Source of the DNA: Nageia nagi
Taxonomy: Eukaryota > Pinophyta
Assembly (NCBI GenBank): GCA_050084985.1
Contig: JBITNC010000001.1
Span: 83,142,001-83,206,000 of the forward strand
Reading direction: 5' to 3'
DNA: 64,000 nucleotides
Each line of letters starts with the position of its first letter. The first letter of the stretch is position 1. The notes beneath the pieces were generated by a model, which ran no database searches, had not been told where the DNA came from, and saw nothing but the letters and a program-made list of their open reading frames with translations. The position numbers and the translations under genes were made by a program. Shown in pieces: positions 1-12,639 of the stretch.

Positions 1-664
1 AAATATTGAAATGAGCAACCCCCTAAAATGAACACATTCACATGTACATTCCACAACATTACTTGTTTGGGGAGCCATGAGGTAAGGATAGGCGGAATGG
101 ATTATTTAAGTTTGATGATCCAAATGATGAAAAGTTCATACTTCTCAATTGCTCTTAAGTCCTTTGTTGGTCTAGACATAACTCCAATAAGTGGATAGGC
201 ATGTGTGTAGTGATACCACATGTCCACATGTCCATTTAGAGATTATCCTGATAACTTAAAAGGACAACTTGAAACCTAATCAAGATTAATAATTTGGATT
301 ATCCAATAAATACCATAACCTTGGAAAATAGTAAGTACTTCTCCTTGTGAGAGTATAAAACTAACCAAGGTGAACTAGTTGAGGATTGGTAGTACTTGGG
401 CTCCTCTTGTGTGGGCATCTAGGTGAAGGCCTAATTTTAGATAAGAAAACAAGCCTCAATAATGTCACTCTACATCTATGGTTCTTGAGATGAAAAATGT
501 ATTTGGGTACATGGATTATTATTTGAGTTGTAAAACATTTGCACTAGTGAAACAAATCATGCATGTCTTTTATGTTAAAATTAACATGTATTTTTTACTT
601 GGTTAAAACTTAATATATAATATTTTTAATCACATGCTTATTATTTTTCATATTCTTATCTAGA
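1..664. other. Unassigned sequence upstream of the copia pol
   Basis: I see no open frame longer than a few dozen codons and no recognisable domain here. Position suggests it is the decayed gag side of the copia element that follows, but no zinc knuckle or GAG-pre-integrase motif could be read. It could equally be another insertion that displaced the gag. Confidence 0.4.
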
Positions 665-742
665 AAATGGGAGAATCATTTTTACCTAAACACATTCTTG
701 ATGGTTCCAACTTATGTAGTAAATGGGAGAATCATTTTTACC
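665..742. repeat. Short spaced duplication upstream of the copia integrase
   Basis: A 22-base stretch beginning aaatgggagaatcattt occurs at 665-686 and again without change at 721-742, a period of 56 bases. It looks like a local tandem duplication just before the copia integrase core. No function can be inferred. Confidence 0.7.
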
Positions 743-837
743 TTGAATGAGAACCTTGTACCTCCTACATTATTGGCAATATGCATAGATAAAATTTTGA
801 AAAAGATAAGGCAATAAGAGCATCTCAACCTCTTTAA

Positions 838-1610
838 CTTATGCATTTAGATTTGATGGGTCCATTTTAGAGTAAGTCACTTGGAAGACCATCTTACATC
901 TTGACCTTCATTGATGACTTTAGTAGAATGACCTTTGGGTATCTACTTGAGCACAAAGATCAAACATTTGAGAGTTTTTAGGTTTTTAAGGCCTTTGTTG
1001 AGAATTAAACTAACCTTAAAATCAAGATGTTGAGATCAAATAATGGGAGAGAATATAGAAGAAATAATTTCAATGACTATTGTGCCAATTATGAGATTAA
1101 GAGTTAGTTCTTGATTTTTTACACACCTTAGTAGAATAATGTTATTGAAAGGAAAAATAGGATAATTATGTAAATGGATATATGCATGTTGGGTAATCTT
1201 TCTAGTTTCTTATAGGATGAAGCTATGACCATTTCTATTTACACCTTGAATAGGTGTACCACAAAAGCCATTTAGAGTAAAACTCCTTTTGAGGCATGGT
1301 CAAGAAGAAAACCTAACATTTCACACCTTAGACTATTTGGTTGTGAAGCATTCTCCTACATTATTTTTAAGAAAAGAAAAAAGTTGGATAAAAAGGCTAA
1401 AAAACCATCTTTATGGGTTATAAAAGTTAGCATAGAGGCTATAGGCTATAAGCTCTACTCTCCATCCTATAAAGCAATGTTCATTTCAAGAGGTATAAAG
1501 TTCAATAAAATTTCTAAAGAATTTGCTTCAAATAAGGATGTTGATGATCTAGAGGATTCTTTAGTTACACCTAGTTGGTTAGATTTTAATGTAGATAAGT
1601 CACCTTAGGA
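838..1610 (+). pseudogene. Copia integrase domain (decayed)
   Basis: The conceptual translation reads HLDLMGPF near 841, then SYILTFIDDFSRM, NNGREY near 1040, and the downstream stretch PFEAWSRRKPNISHLRLFGC, all hallmarks of copia integrase. Integrase joins the cDNA ends to target DNA in the nucleus through a DDE triad. The first Asp (LDLMG / TFIDDF region) is visible. The second, normally in the motif DNGGEY, reads Asn at 1039-1041, so the active site is lost. Several in-frame TAG/TAA codons interrupt the frame. From 1384 to 1608 it is open (74 codons) and covers the linker after the core. The reading continues in frame with the RT downstream. Confidence 0.85.
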
Positions 1611-1734
1611 AAAAAAAATTTCAACACAAAGGGTAACAAGGAGCATGACCTTGAACAAATCCTTATTTACTAAGATTAACAAAAAGCATGAGCCCTCAAC
1701 CTTCAAAGAAACTTCTAAGCATAAGTGCTAGATG

Positions 1735-2560
1735 GAAGCTATAAAAGTGGAGTATGAGGCACTTATGAAAAATGAAACTTAGAATTTGGTTCCTTATCTC
1801 AATGAAAAGAATGTGATTGTCAATAAATGGATCTACAAGGTCAAGTTCAATTCAGATGGATATATTGAGAAATATAAGGCAAGGTTAGTAGCTAAAGGTT
1901 TTGCTCAAAAATACAATGTAGATTATGAAGACACCTTTGCTCCCATGGCAAAGATGCCTACTATAAGAGTTATCCTTGTTCTTTCTATAGCTTAAGGATA
2001 GAAATTTTTTCAACTTGATGTGAAGAGTGCATTTCTCTATGGTGACTTAGATGTGGAAATCTTCATGTATCAACTAGAAGGGTTTATTATGGAAGGCAAA
2101 GAGTATTTTATGTGCAAGCTAAAGAAGTCATTGTATGGACTTAAGTAAGCACCTTGAGATTGGTATAGAAAGATTTTAAGGTACTTTGCAGACATGAGAT
2201 TCTCCAAGTACTTTTTAGACTCTTATCTATATGTACTCAATCAAGGAAAAGATGTAGTATTGATTCTCCTTTATATGGATAATCTTTTGATAATTGAGAA
2301 TAATGATGAAATCATTTAAGAGTGCATATCCAAACTTAAGGCAACATTTGAAATGATTGATTTTGGTCTCTTGCACTACTATCTTGGAATGCAAGTGTAT
2401 CAATATAATGATTGTACTTATCCTAATCAATCTAAGTATATATCAAATATCTTGTAGAAGTTTGGAATGAAAGAATGTAGATATGCTATGATCCCAATCT
2501 CTCCTAAAATCACTATTTCTTTAAGCTCCAACTCTTAATTAGTTGATGCTATAGATTACC
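1735..2560 (+). pseudogene. Copia reverse transcriptase domain (decayed)
   Basis: This is a recognisable RVT_2 (Ty1/copia type) domain. In order it shows VNKWIYKVKFNSDG, YKARLVAKGFAQKYNVDYED, TFAPMAKMPTIR, FQLDVKSAFLYGDL, LKKSLYGLK and LLYMDNLLI. It normally copies element RNA into cDNA inside the cytoplasmic virus-like particle. The YVDD box reads YMDN, so the second catalytic Asp is replaced. The phrase normally LKQAPRxW reads LK-stop-AP-stop-DW, with stops at 2146-2148 and 2155-2157. Both are explained by C-to-T change of Gln CAA and Arg CGA codons. One segment (1786-1995, 69 codons) is still open. Confidence 0.92.
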
Positions 2561-2639
2561 AATAATTAAATGATAGTATTTTGTATTTGATTATTTCTAG
2601 GCTAGATATTACCTTTGTAGTGAATCTGATGGCATGATT

Positions 2640-3239
2640 CATGTAGAAATCATATGTTGAACACCTCAATGTTGTTAAGCAAATCTTGAGGTATATTGTA
2701 GGGACTAAGGATCTTACTCTCAAGTATTCTAAGTTTCCCTCATTTGTTCTCTCTAGATTCTTACATTCTGACTATGGGGGGGAGAGAGAGATGATAGGAA
2801 ATCAACCTGTATGTATGTGTTTAGCATTGGTTTAGGTGTTATCTCTTAGGATTCTAAGAAGTAGCCTACTATTTCTGTTTTAACCATAAAAGTTGAATAT
2901 CATGCCATGTTTGTTGTAGCCCAGGATACCATTTAGTTAAGGCATCTTTTAAAACAAATTGGGTATGAGCAAGGTGGCTCATCTTTAATTTTTTCAAATA
3001 ATCAGTCAACTATTTTTTTGGCTAAGAATATTATGTTTCATCAAAGAATAAAACATGTGGAATTCCATATCCATTTTATTAGGGAGAAGGTTCTTGATGG
3101 CATCATACACCTAGAGTATTATCCATACACCTTAAACTCTGCTAATTTATTCACCAAGCCCCTCTTGGAAGCTCAATTTTGTAAGCTTAGGCATGCTATT
3201 AGGTTAGTGAAGCTACCCTCATGGGAGAACGAAGTTTGA
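2640..3239 (+). pseudogene. Copia RNase H domain and polyprotein C-terminus (decayed)
   Basis: The frame shows LRYIVGTKDLTLKYS, a HSDYGG stretch at the usual SDADWAG position, and then NQSTIFLAKNIMFHQRIKHV, FIREKVLDG and NLFTKPLLEAQFCKLRHAI. This is the standard C-terminus of copia polyproteins. RNase H removes the RNA strand of the RNA:DNA hybrid during reverse transcription. The last 73 codons (3018-3239) are open and end at a natural stop, so the end of the polyprotein is at 3237-3239. A purine run gggggg/gagagag at 2776-2790 disrupts the domain near its first acidic residue. Confidence 0.88.
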
Positions 3240-3933
3240 ATTCTTATGTTGAATTCATGTTTGTGATGACAACTACATCCCTAGAAGGATTTTGTGCTAT
3301 ATATTATTGATTTTGTTGTACACCTTCATGGTAATTTCACTCTATGTGAGAAACTTATTTTACAATTTTAAAAAAAATAAAAGATTGGCCAATCTAGCAC
3401 TATTTAGTTATCCATGTTTGAGGAACTCTTATGTGTCTTTTAGCACTATGTAGTTATCCATATGTGAGGAACTCTTATGTCCATTATCTATTTTGTAATG
3501 ATAATCAATACATGTTTTATATATAGTAGATGATTATGAGTTTTTGGCATAGCATCTTCATGATGACTTATAGTGCACCATTGATCAGTTCATGATGGAA
3601 TTTGTGTGATTCATCTATCCTTGTTGAGATGAATATGTTGCATCTAACTAACCTTGTTATTTGAGTTGCTTATGACTTGTAGGTTCCTTTGAGATTGTAG
3701 GTTACTTTAGGTATGTAGGCTCTTGGAGACTCTTCATGAATTCTAGTTGGATCACTACTTCATGTACATTAAAATTGGTTGTGGTTAATGATTGTATTTG
3801 GAAAAGTAGTGAGTCTCAAACTATATCTTTCTAATATCTAAATAGTTCTTATCTCCATTGTATCTATTTGGAGGAGAACTCTCTTACTTTCTCTATTTCT
3901 TCACTCTTATTCACTCTATCCCAATATTACTTT
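3240..3933 (+). other. Copia 3' untranslated region with a duplicated 40-mer
   Basis: No coding frame is present between the pol stop and the polypurine tract. A 40-base block beginning tagcactat is present at 3395-3434 and 3441-3480 (period 46) with only a few mismatches. Nothing else is recognisable. Confidence 0.7.
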
Positions 3934-3942
3934 AAGGGGGAG
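3934..3942 (+). promoter_or_regulatory. Copia polypurine tract
   Basis: The stretch aagggggag lies immediately before TGTTGG, the first bases of the 3' LTR. A polypurine tract in this position primes plus-strand DNA synthesis. Confidence 0.85.
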
Positions 3943-4435
3943 TGTTGGAATGAATAATGAGTTATTGTAAAGGTTATGTAATAATATTCTATATAAATTT
4001 ACTAATAATTAAGGGTATCCTTTGATACCTTAAGTATTTAAGTGAATATGATAATATAACTTGTCCTACACTCCATGTCATGAGCATGTCCCTTGGGTAA
4101 AAGGATATGCATGTAATGCTTTTGTACATTGGATAATCCAAAGAAGAATTTTGGCCTATAAATAGAAGGCTCCTCCTTTGTGATCACACACCAATTTTGT
4201 GGAGTAAATCTATGTTATATGATAGTGTCTAGGAGATGAGTTAGGATAATTGTAAGAGATTCATGTTTATGAATGAAGTGAGATCTAGTTAGTGGATGTA
4301 CTTGTAGTTGGAGGAAACACTTATATCTTGTGTTATATTTATGAGATTACTTTATGAGTTTGTTAGATGTTTATTATGAGCTTTCATGTGATCTTGGAAG
4401 TTTAGAATTGTTTGTGTTATATTGCAACTCTTTCA
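3943..4435 (+). repeat. Copia 3' LTR (493 bp)
   Basis: It begins TGTTGGAATGAATAATG directly after the polypurine tract and ends ...ACTCTTTCA, a TG...CA pair as expected. The right edge was fixed by comparison with the long-LTR gypsy element: from 4437 the sequence matches 14055 onward. Its partner LTR is outside the window, so divergence cannot be judged. A TATA-like stretch (tctatataaattt near 3992) could be the LTR promoter. Confidence 0.75.
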
Positions 4436-4436
4436 A

Positions 4437-7400
4437 ACTCGATATGGGGATTCATGTTAAAGACCCAAGGGACCAAGGGTGAGTTGGTTACGGGAACAAA
4501 TTGGTAATAGTGAGAAAATAATTGATGTTGATTTGCTGATAGGTACTATGACCATTGTAGATCATATAGATGCATATAATGCATAATACATCATTTCAAT
4601 AATACCTTTGTATGTGGGTGTGTATGTGCACTAATAAATTTATCTTGTTGGATGAAGGGATCACTACAGGTAAAAATGAGTGTTAAAAATTGATGTGTAT
4701 TTTTGAAATTGATCAACTATTTACAAGGAATATTCCAAATATTTGAATTTAAATTTTAACCAAATAATATTAATGAAAGTTAGTAAAAATAAAACACATT
4801 AGGGGTTAGAAGGATTATCTATCTTTTATTAGTGGTTGCAAGATTATTTTGACACCTTACAAAAATAACTGAGTTATCTCCCCCATATAAATTATTTATT
4901 TTGGTAGGTGTAAAATGATTTGTTAAAATCTTTTATTTCCTTATGGAAGGTGTAAAATTATTTTTGAAAGGTATAGGGAAGATGTCCCAAACCCTCTCAT
5001 AAAAAAAATCCATACACCTCATGTATGGAGTATATGAATTGGACAAATAGTATCTATTTTAGATAGATTCTACTACCCTTAGACTAAAAATATCTAAGTG
5101 GATGACTATTGGAAATTTGGAAACACACTTAATACCTCTCATTTACTTCAAAAAATAATGTTCTAGGATGATGTGAAGAAATATTCTCTCTCCTTTTGAA
5201 CCTAAATGCTCTCCTTTGCATTTTATATACTAATACTAAAATGCCTAGCTATGTTTGGATATTATTTTGATATGCTTGTAATAGAGGGAATGTCCAAATA
5301 CTATTTGAATTGCTAGTATTATATTAAAATTATAATTTTATGACACATTGAAACCATGCATGTGAATGGTTATACATTTTTATCTATACATTATGCAAGA
5401 AAAGATAGTAAAATCTATGACCATAGTCATGTCAATAAATGTGAAACTATTTTCTTCAAACTAGAATATTGAAATGAAAGTCCATTGGACTTTTTAATGA
5501 TACCAATTATGCATTTACTTTAAGGAGGTATCATGAAAGTATAATTAATACAATATTTACCATTAGTTTTCCTTCCCATAGAAATGTATGATAGGTAGAA
5601 CAAGTCAATCCATTATTCTCAAGATTCTCTCCTTCTCTTGATGGACAATGAAGTTGTGTGGGATGAAGCATAAGACATCCTATTTGACAAGAAAACTAGT
5701 GCATATCCTATGGATATTTTTTTTTAAAATGACTTAATTCTATATATGTATATTACCCTTGACATGGTTATGTTGAGAAATCTATTGTCTCACATGCAAT
5801 GCCCCTTGTATGTATTTTAAACTAAGTATTTGGAAGCCATAATACTATGCCTAAATATGTGAGTACTTAGAAAAAAATAGCACTTACTATGAGGAGTGTC
5901 TTTAGAACATATTAGTGGCCCTTACAAAGCAAAATTTTTTGTGCAAATCTTATAAACTTGTAGAACTATTTGATGGATATCCATGGCAATGAACTTGTAG
6001 GTTCAATGCCATATAATCTTCCCTTCCCTTTGACAACATCAATCTAGTTTTCTCTACAACCCCTACTAATTCTAGGACCCTATGTTAAGGGAGAAATTTG
6101 TCAAATTATTCACACATTTCCACTTTGTATTGTATCATGTGAAATCTGTAAAAGCCTTGAGTTTAAGAATTAATGTAGTTATTGGACAAAACTATGGCAT
6201 AGTCATCAACACATTCCTCCTTTTCTATTTGATATATCAAAAACCTTCCATTACCAGTATACATGCAAATTGAGATTGTACCTTATTGAATTAATTGGAT
6301 AATTATTTAATGGCTATCATAAATTTGTATCTATCTTATATAAAAATAAATTTAATGAAATGAATGAGTAATGTGAAATCATTATATATAAATGAGTGAA
6401 TATTTTAGAATGTATTTTAAAGGGTTATTTAAATATTACATGAGGAAAGTTAATTATACATAGTTAGATATGTGTTATACTTAAGGGATCATAGTTCATC
6501 ATTATTATTATGAAATGCTACCTTTAGACCAAGGAAGGGAGGTAGTTTCTATGTGGAACATAAAATCTCATAAGGTTTATATTAGGGTACATGAAATGAT
6601 GAGATGAATGTCAATACATTTAGATCCATATGCATTTTGGTCAAGAAATAGGTTATCATGATCCTTGATACTCACAAATCTTCCTAGTACTCAAAATAAA
6701 TGAATCCTTGGAAAGATATGAAATATAAAGGTAGGAAGGAGCTACATTAAAGGAAAATTACCTAATGGAGTTCATCAAATAACTCTATAATACTAAGATG
6801 TAAATTCCCTACATTGTGTAGGAGAAATACTTATGTAATTAAATGTCCCAAATTTTTCAATGTACTTATTATATTCATGTATGAATTCAAGAATTGAGAA
6901 AGAGCTATTTATCACAAAGATATTCATCATTCACATTGTAAACCTATTGGTAAATATCTGACATAATGGGATGTTCTTATGGTAATTAAATGATACTTAG
7001 TACTTAATTTCAAAATTATTTCCACATGGGTTAGTTATTAAGCATATATTGATACACTCCTAGATTTGTAAGATTAAATATATACTTATTATAAAATAAA
7101 ATAATAGCCATTAGTGTAGCTATGGTTTAATGTCTTAAGAATAGCCATTAAAATGAGTTCAATAAAAGGGAAGGAATTCCTCAATACAAATATAGTCAAT
7201 TAATGGCTCATTACAATAAACACTTCATAATTGATGAATTTTGGAAAAATAATATCAATACTTAACCATTTATAATTGGGTCAAAGAGGATAACTTGGTA
7301 TGAAATCAAAAGTATAATATAGATTATAATATGGTAGAATCTAAAACATAGTAATAAGCACAAGTATTAAAGGAAATAAATGTATATTTTAGCTATGAAT

Positions 7401-9171
7401 AGGAGGATAATTCTAATATCCCTAAAGAAATCATAAACTAAGGATGTAACCCATATTACGGAGATTGACTTAACTAGGATAAAAGATATCTAATATGAAG
7501 ATAATTAATCTAAATCAACAAAGTTACCTATAGATATCTATATAAGAATAGAATGATAACAAATGGGATAACCCCATGGGTCCTTAGATATTTGTAAATG
7601 GATCAAATGGGATAGCCTAGTAGTGATATGATATAATACATAATGGAAGAAAAAATCTACTTAATAACCCATAGTAAGTGTTACTTACCATGAAAATGAA
7701 AGGAAAAAAACTTATGACATGGTTAGAAATAATAATGTAGCAAAAATGTTCTTAGGAATATTCAATTCAAGAAATTGAATAGAAATGGACATAGATTTCT
7801 ATGATAAATGAATCTTTATATGTCCATAAAATGAATAATGTTACATGGATCAAACAATGAGGTTTGAAGATAAAAGTTGAGGATGACCTAGACTAGTTGA
7901 TAAACCCTAGAAAGATAAAGAGAACTATAATCTTATCATCAATTTGAAATACATTTACTAGGATAAAATAAATGGGTTATCTCAACGATGAGAAAAAATA
8001 CATAGAAAGTTCATTTCTTATTAGGAGAACTCACTACATGACATGCAAAAAGAATATTCCTTGAGTATAAACCACTTTATGTTGTACTTTCTTATTAGAA
8101 GTAGTTGACTTTATTATTAGCTTAAGGCTTATTATTATTTTCTAGTATGTAAAATTTTTATAAAGTAGCACTTTATGCACTACATCATGCATATGGGAAA
8201 ATTGTAGTATTTTTGAATATTCTTAGTGAGTTCTTGAACAAGTTTGGTTTGAAACTTCTTGTATACATTAATTAATTTATTACTTATTAGATTTAAATGT
8301 ATAGAATGATTTATTTATAATGAATTTATACTAAGGTAACAATTAATGCTTGGTACAAACATGAAATGTAGAAACCCTAATAATTGATTTGGGATAAACT
8401 ATTTCTAGGATCGATAGGACATGGGGTAGTTTTATTTTATAATCTTGCTTAAAAATTACTAAAATATACAAACCACTTGAGGTTATTGGTCCAATATCCA
8501 TGGCTCCCCAATATATATGCATAGGGATGCCAAACTCCTCATTGAGCATAGATGCTAGATATGGGTAGGCTAGTATCTCATATCCTCGATAAGATGCTAG
8601 ATGAGGGTAGCACTTGATAACACTATGGTTACCAAATGAGGGTAATTTAGTATTCATACTACTTATGATTTAGCATATAAGAGTATGATAATTGTTCCAT
8701 AGGAGATGAAATTTATGTGATCATAAGGAATTTTCCCTACGATAAACTATTTTCTCTTGTGAATCAGAGGATTATCATCAGAGGAGGATGCATAACCTAG
8801 TGGATGTGGATTATCTTAGGTGATATGGGCCTCGAGTAAGAAATCACTACACCATGATAAAAATGTTTGTTACATATTTTGTGAGTAGAAATGGTGGGAT
8901 CACTTATAAGGTATCTCATAATGGGATGAGCCTTGTGGGTGAACATAAGAAGGAATTTGATTAGGGTTGGCTAATATGTATTTGTCTAACCTTAAAATGT
9001 GAGTGCTAACTAGCTAGCAACATTGATATGATCATATCGATCACTTGGTCTATTCCTAGATCATTCAAGTGTTTAAAATAATCAAACATAAAAATTAGGT
9101 ATAAAATTTTAGGGTTTTTGATGTTGGGAATAGGTAAAAATGTTATCAAGAATATATGTGGTAGCATTACA
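4437..9171 (+). repeat. 5' LTR of the long-LTR gypsy element (start displaced)
   Basis: It matches 14055-18819 collinearly along its length; for example gacccaagggaccaag near 4462 and 14081, and gaccaaggaagggaggtag near 6527 and 16201. It ends ggtagcattaca at 9171, one base before the primer binding site. The first ~175 bases found in the 3' copy are absent because the copia LTR ends at 4435. No convincing gene is seen inside; short frames such as 8343-8657 minus are not conserved as open in the other copy. Confidence 0.88.
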
Positions 9172-9172
9172 G

Positions 9173-9184
9173 TGGTATCAAAGC
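9173..9184 (+). promoter_or_regulatory. Primer binding site, initiator-Met tRNA type
   Basis: The bases tggtatcaaagc start one base after the 5' LTR. They match the plant initiator-Met site TGGTATCAGAGC at all but one position (G to A). The tRNA 3' end would prime minus-strand synthesis here. Confidence 0.88.
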
Positions 9185-9297
9185 ATGAAGTTCAAACTCT
9201 TAGGTATATGGTCCATGAATCTTTTATTGTAAGAGTTTAGGAAGTTTAGATGAGTATAATTGAGCTTAATGATAATACCATTTTGTAGACTCATATT

Positions 9298-10616
9298 ATG
9301 GCAATTCCAAGACATGTAATAAGATCTTTAGGCAATCTACAATGAGGTGCTACAAATGGCCCTCCCATGAATGTTAATGCAAGGGAAAATAGAAGGAATG
9401 TTAGGGTTTAGAATTCAAGGAACCAAATAATGAGGAATACTAATTGAAGGGTTCTTAATAATGAAAAATGAGAGTTTCACAAGTCATTCCACCCAAAAAA
9501 TGAAGAAGAAGAAGCCATCAGAAGGTTACAAGAGTAGGTTGTTGAACAATAAGAAATTATAAATAACATGTTGAATCAATGGGCTAAACTTCAAAGAGAA
9601 GAATTATTTCTATAACAAGAAAGACTTGGAGGGAAAAATTACCAAATTCAAGAAATAATTGAATAAGAACTTACATTAGACCTTAAGAAATCCTAGATTC
9701 TAATGTTTAATGGTAAGCAAGAAGGTGACCAAGTTGAAATATGGTTAGAAGAAGCAAAGACATACTTCTTGATGAAGAACTTATCTCTATAAACCAAAAC
9801 TATATGGGCTACCTACAACTTTTTGGATATTGCACTTGAGTGGTGGAATGCTTAGAAGATTGAGCATGGGATCTAGTACCCAAAATGGCCAAAATTTGTT
9901 ACAACATTTCACAAAAGATTCATTCCCCAAATCTACTATGATAGAAAGTATGAATAGTACTATACCATGAAACAAGGATATATGAGCATCCAAAGTTATC
10001 ATCAAAATATTTTTAAGCTACTCAAATATGTCCCTTAATATAAGAACCATATATGAAGGTTCATAGGTTTCTTTTTGGATTAGATCCTAAGATTAAGATT
10101 ATGGTGAATGTATTGAACCCCAAAATGCTAGAAGAAACATATGATCTCCCAAAAAGGGAATAAAGCAATTTGGGTATAAAAAAGACCTTTGTAAACTATA
10201 GTTTCTTAATGAAAAGATAAGGAAATATATCAAAAGAGTAAAAGTATAGAGCATAAAGCACAATAGATAAGAAACAAGAAGATCAAGGAATATAACCATA
10301 GCTATAAGGATAAGAACCTACCCAAATTTGAGAAAAGGTCATTCAAGAAAAAGAATAACAAGAAAAAGAAATTTTAGAGGAAAAATTAGTCATTTTGTAA
10401 GCAAATTTTTAACATTAAAAATGAAATCCAAGGTTCCAAAAACCATAGTTAAGGATTTCTAAACCAAAGAGTGAGTTAGAATACATCTACAAAAATGTTT
10501 CTAGAACATAAGAAGGATCCTAGAGATGAATGTTGGAATTGTGATGGAGCTCATTATGGTAAAAAATGTCCCTTGAAGATAGATCAATCCAAAGAACATT
10601 AAATCTTTGCAGCTAC
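9298..10616 (+). pseudogene. Gypsy gag (capsid and nucleocapsid), decayed
   Basis: From an ATG at 9298 the plus frame reads through a charged N-terminal part (NEEEEAIRRLQE) into a Retrotrans_gag core with MFNGKQEGDQVEIWLEEA, ALEWWNA and FHKRFIPQIYYDRK. It ends with a zinc knuckle CWNCDGAHYGKKC at 10531-10569. Gag forms the virus-like particle and the knuckle packages element RNA. The Cys/His ligands of the knuckle are all present, but the frame holds numerous TAG/TAA codons at expected Gln positions and at least one shift between core and knuckle. The minus-strand frames in this span are antisense shadows. Confidence 0.85.
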
Positions 10617-11000
10617 TATATCAGCACAGACTAGAGGACAAGCCACACCTCTTTAAATCTCTGGTAAAAGTTTTGATAAATCTTTTAGATTTTTGATATA
10701 TTATGGTGCTATAGATAGTTTTATTTCAAATTCTTTAGTTAAATACATGCCAAAGGAACCAATATTTTTGGCAAATGGGTGGAAAGTGGAGTTTGGATTG
10801 GGAAAGAAATACCTTATTAGATAATGTTTTAGGGATGTTCAAATAAAATTAAATAGGGGATCTATTATGTAGGATTTGTATGTAGTTCCGCTAGCCTCTT
10901 ATGATATCATTTTAGGCATGGATTAGTTGATGGAACATAAGGGTCTAATTGAATTACAAGAGAGATGGGTAGAATACACTAATGTATCACAAAACTGATA
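10617..11000 (+). pseudogene. Gypsy aspartic protease domain, active-site Asp lost
   Basis: After the knuckle the frame shows FRFLIYYGAIDSFISNSLV, which corresponds to the LIDSGATHSFI active-site loop of retropepsins, and later YDIILGMD, the flap and Ile-Leu-Gly-Met motif. The enzyme would cut the Gag-Pol polyprotein. The catalytic Asp is replaced by Tyr (codon tat at 10699-10701) and the following Ser is also Tyr, so it is inactive. The domain lies in the usual place between gag and RT. Confidence 0.8.
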
Positions 11001-11129
11001 TAGGGTGTATAGTGATCAAGGACCTTTTGAGCCTTACTTTATCACAACCATGCGACTTAAAAGAAGCATAAGAAAAGGAGAGATGGTTTATGTGGTTAAG
11101 GTTAAGGAAGTTGAGCAAGAGGATAAGGA

Positions 11130-12000
11130 GGTATAACTACTAAATAAGTACCCTATGCTAAAACAATATGAAGATGTATTCCCTAAAGATCTACCAAGAT
11201 TTCCCCCAAAATGAGAATTTGATTTGTCCATAGATTTAGTGCTTGGAGAAGAGCCTATTTCTAGAACTCTATATAGAATGAATACTATTGAGATGCAAGA
11301 GTTAAAGGTATAATTATAAGATTTACTAGAAAAAGGGTTGATAAAACCTAGTGTATCACCATGGGGTCCTATAATGTTATTTGTGAAGAAGAAAGATGGT
11401 ACTCTAAGATCATGTATCCATTATAGGATGCTAAATAAGCTCACCATCAAGAATAGGTATCCATTACCTAGAATTGATTATGTATTCAACCAACTCAAGG
11501 ATGCTTCTATCTTCTCAAAGATAGATTTGAGATCAGGATACACCAATTGAGAATTAAGGGATCAAAAACTCATAAAATAGATTTCAAAACTAGATATGGA
11601 TACTATGAGTTTGTGGTATTACCTTTTGGGTTAACGAATGCTCCTCCAACATTCACAAACTTGATGAATACTATCTATCATGAGTACCTAGACACGTTTA
11701 TGCTAGTATTTTTGGATGACATCCTCATATATTTAAGAAATGAGAAGGAGCATAATCATCATCTAAGATTGGCTCTAGAAGTGTTTTGAAGAAATCAATT
11801 ATATGGAAAAATTATCCAAAATGTGACTTTTATATTTCCCAAATTCAATATCTAGGACATATCATCTTTATAAGGAATCTTAATTGATCTAAAGAAAGTG
11901 GAAGCAATAATTAGTTGGCCTAGGCCAATAAATGTGATTGAGGTAAGGAGTTTTATGGGATTAGCTGGACATTATCAAAGATTTTTTAAAAATAGCCAAT
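11130..12000 (+). pseudogene. Gypsy reverse transcriptase (frameshifted, catalytic box kept)
   Basis: This is an RVT_1 domain: [66 protein letters not shown], then VLPFGLTNAPPTFTNLMN and the catalytic VFLDDILIY near 11706-11720. The two Asp residues of the FLDD box are intact. A one-base loss near 11540, at the SGY-H-Q junction, separates two open segments (11338-11550 and 11547-11789); this is the expected LRSGYHQ motif broken between Y and H. The thumb region follows with the expected GHI-like and SFMGLAGHYQRF motifs, but carries another frameshift near 11800-11980. Confidence 0.92.
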
Positions 12001-12027
12001 CCCATCAGTAGTCTTCAAAAAAAGAAG

Positions 12028-12480
12028 GTGTTCAAATGGATAGAAAAATTTGAAAAAGCTTTTGCAACCTTGAATGAAAAGCTTACCATGGCATCAATTC
12101 TCATAATATTTGACACACATGATGATTTTGTAGTATGTATAGATGCTTCACTAGAATGTTTGGATGTTGTGTTATCTCATAATGGAAACCTAGTAACATT
12201 GGAATCTAGGAATCTAAGAACTCATGAGCTAAATTATGCAACTCATGATCTTTATTTGGAATCCATAGTTCATGCACTTAATATGTAGAGACACTATATT
12301 ATGGGGAAGCCCTTCAAACTTGAAATGGATCATCAAAGTTTGAAGTATTTTTTCACTCATCTGGATCTAAATGCTAGACAAAGATGATGGATGGAATTAC
12401 TAGTTGAATATGATTTTGGCATCAAATACATTAAGGGAAAAAAGAATGAGGTGTTGGATGCCCTAATTCATAGGCAACAT
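12028..12480 (+). pseudogene. Gypsy RNase H domain
   Basis: The plus frame at 12028-12288 is open for 86 codons and reads KAFATLNEKLTMASILIIFD, VVCIDASLECLDVVLSHNG, SRNLRTHELNYATHDLYLES, matching the RNase H segment that follows RT in plant chromoviruses. The first catalytic Asp (VCIDAS) and the Glu-bearing ELNYATHD stretch are visible. The continuation after a TAG at 12286 reads ETDHQSLKYF-like, including MDHQSLKYFFTHLDLNARQ, as expected. It removes RNA from the replication hybrid. Confidence 0.88.
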
Positions 12481-12639
12481 GTCAATTCCATAATAAGAAT
12501 TCAATTTGATTTATTTGACCAAGTGAACATTTTGCAAAAATAGGATCTATATTGTAAATCAATTCAAGAATTGATAGGGAAGGGTACCTCATCATCCCAA
12601 GATTTTACTAAAAGGGATGGAATTATTTATTTTAAGGAT

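Larger units (their letters stand above)
780..4435 (+). mobile_element. Ty1/copia LTR retrotransposon, 5' part not seen
   Basis: The order integrase, reverse transcriptase, RNase H, polypurine tract, LTR is that of Ty1/copia (Pseudoviridae-type) elements. The 5' LTR, primer binding site and gag are not in the window, so the left end is uncertain. The right end is sharp: the LTR closes with ...TTTCA at 4435, and the sequence then resumes at an internal position of the 5' LTR of the long-LTR gypsy element (compare 14055). The copia element therefore appears nested in that LTR. Coding frames carry many stops, so it cannot move on its own. Confidence 0.85.

Noticed and set aside
8343-8657. 104-codon minus frame in the 5' LTR of the long-LTR element.
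   Set aside because: The matching stretch in the 3' LTR (about 18050-18350) is not open, and no domain is visible.
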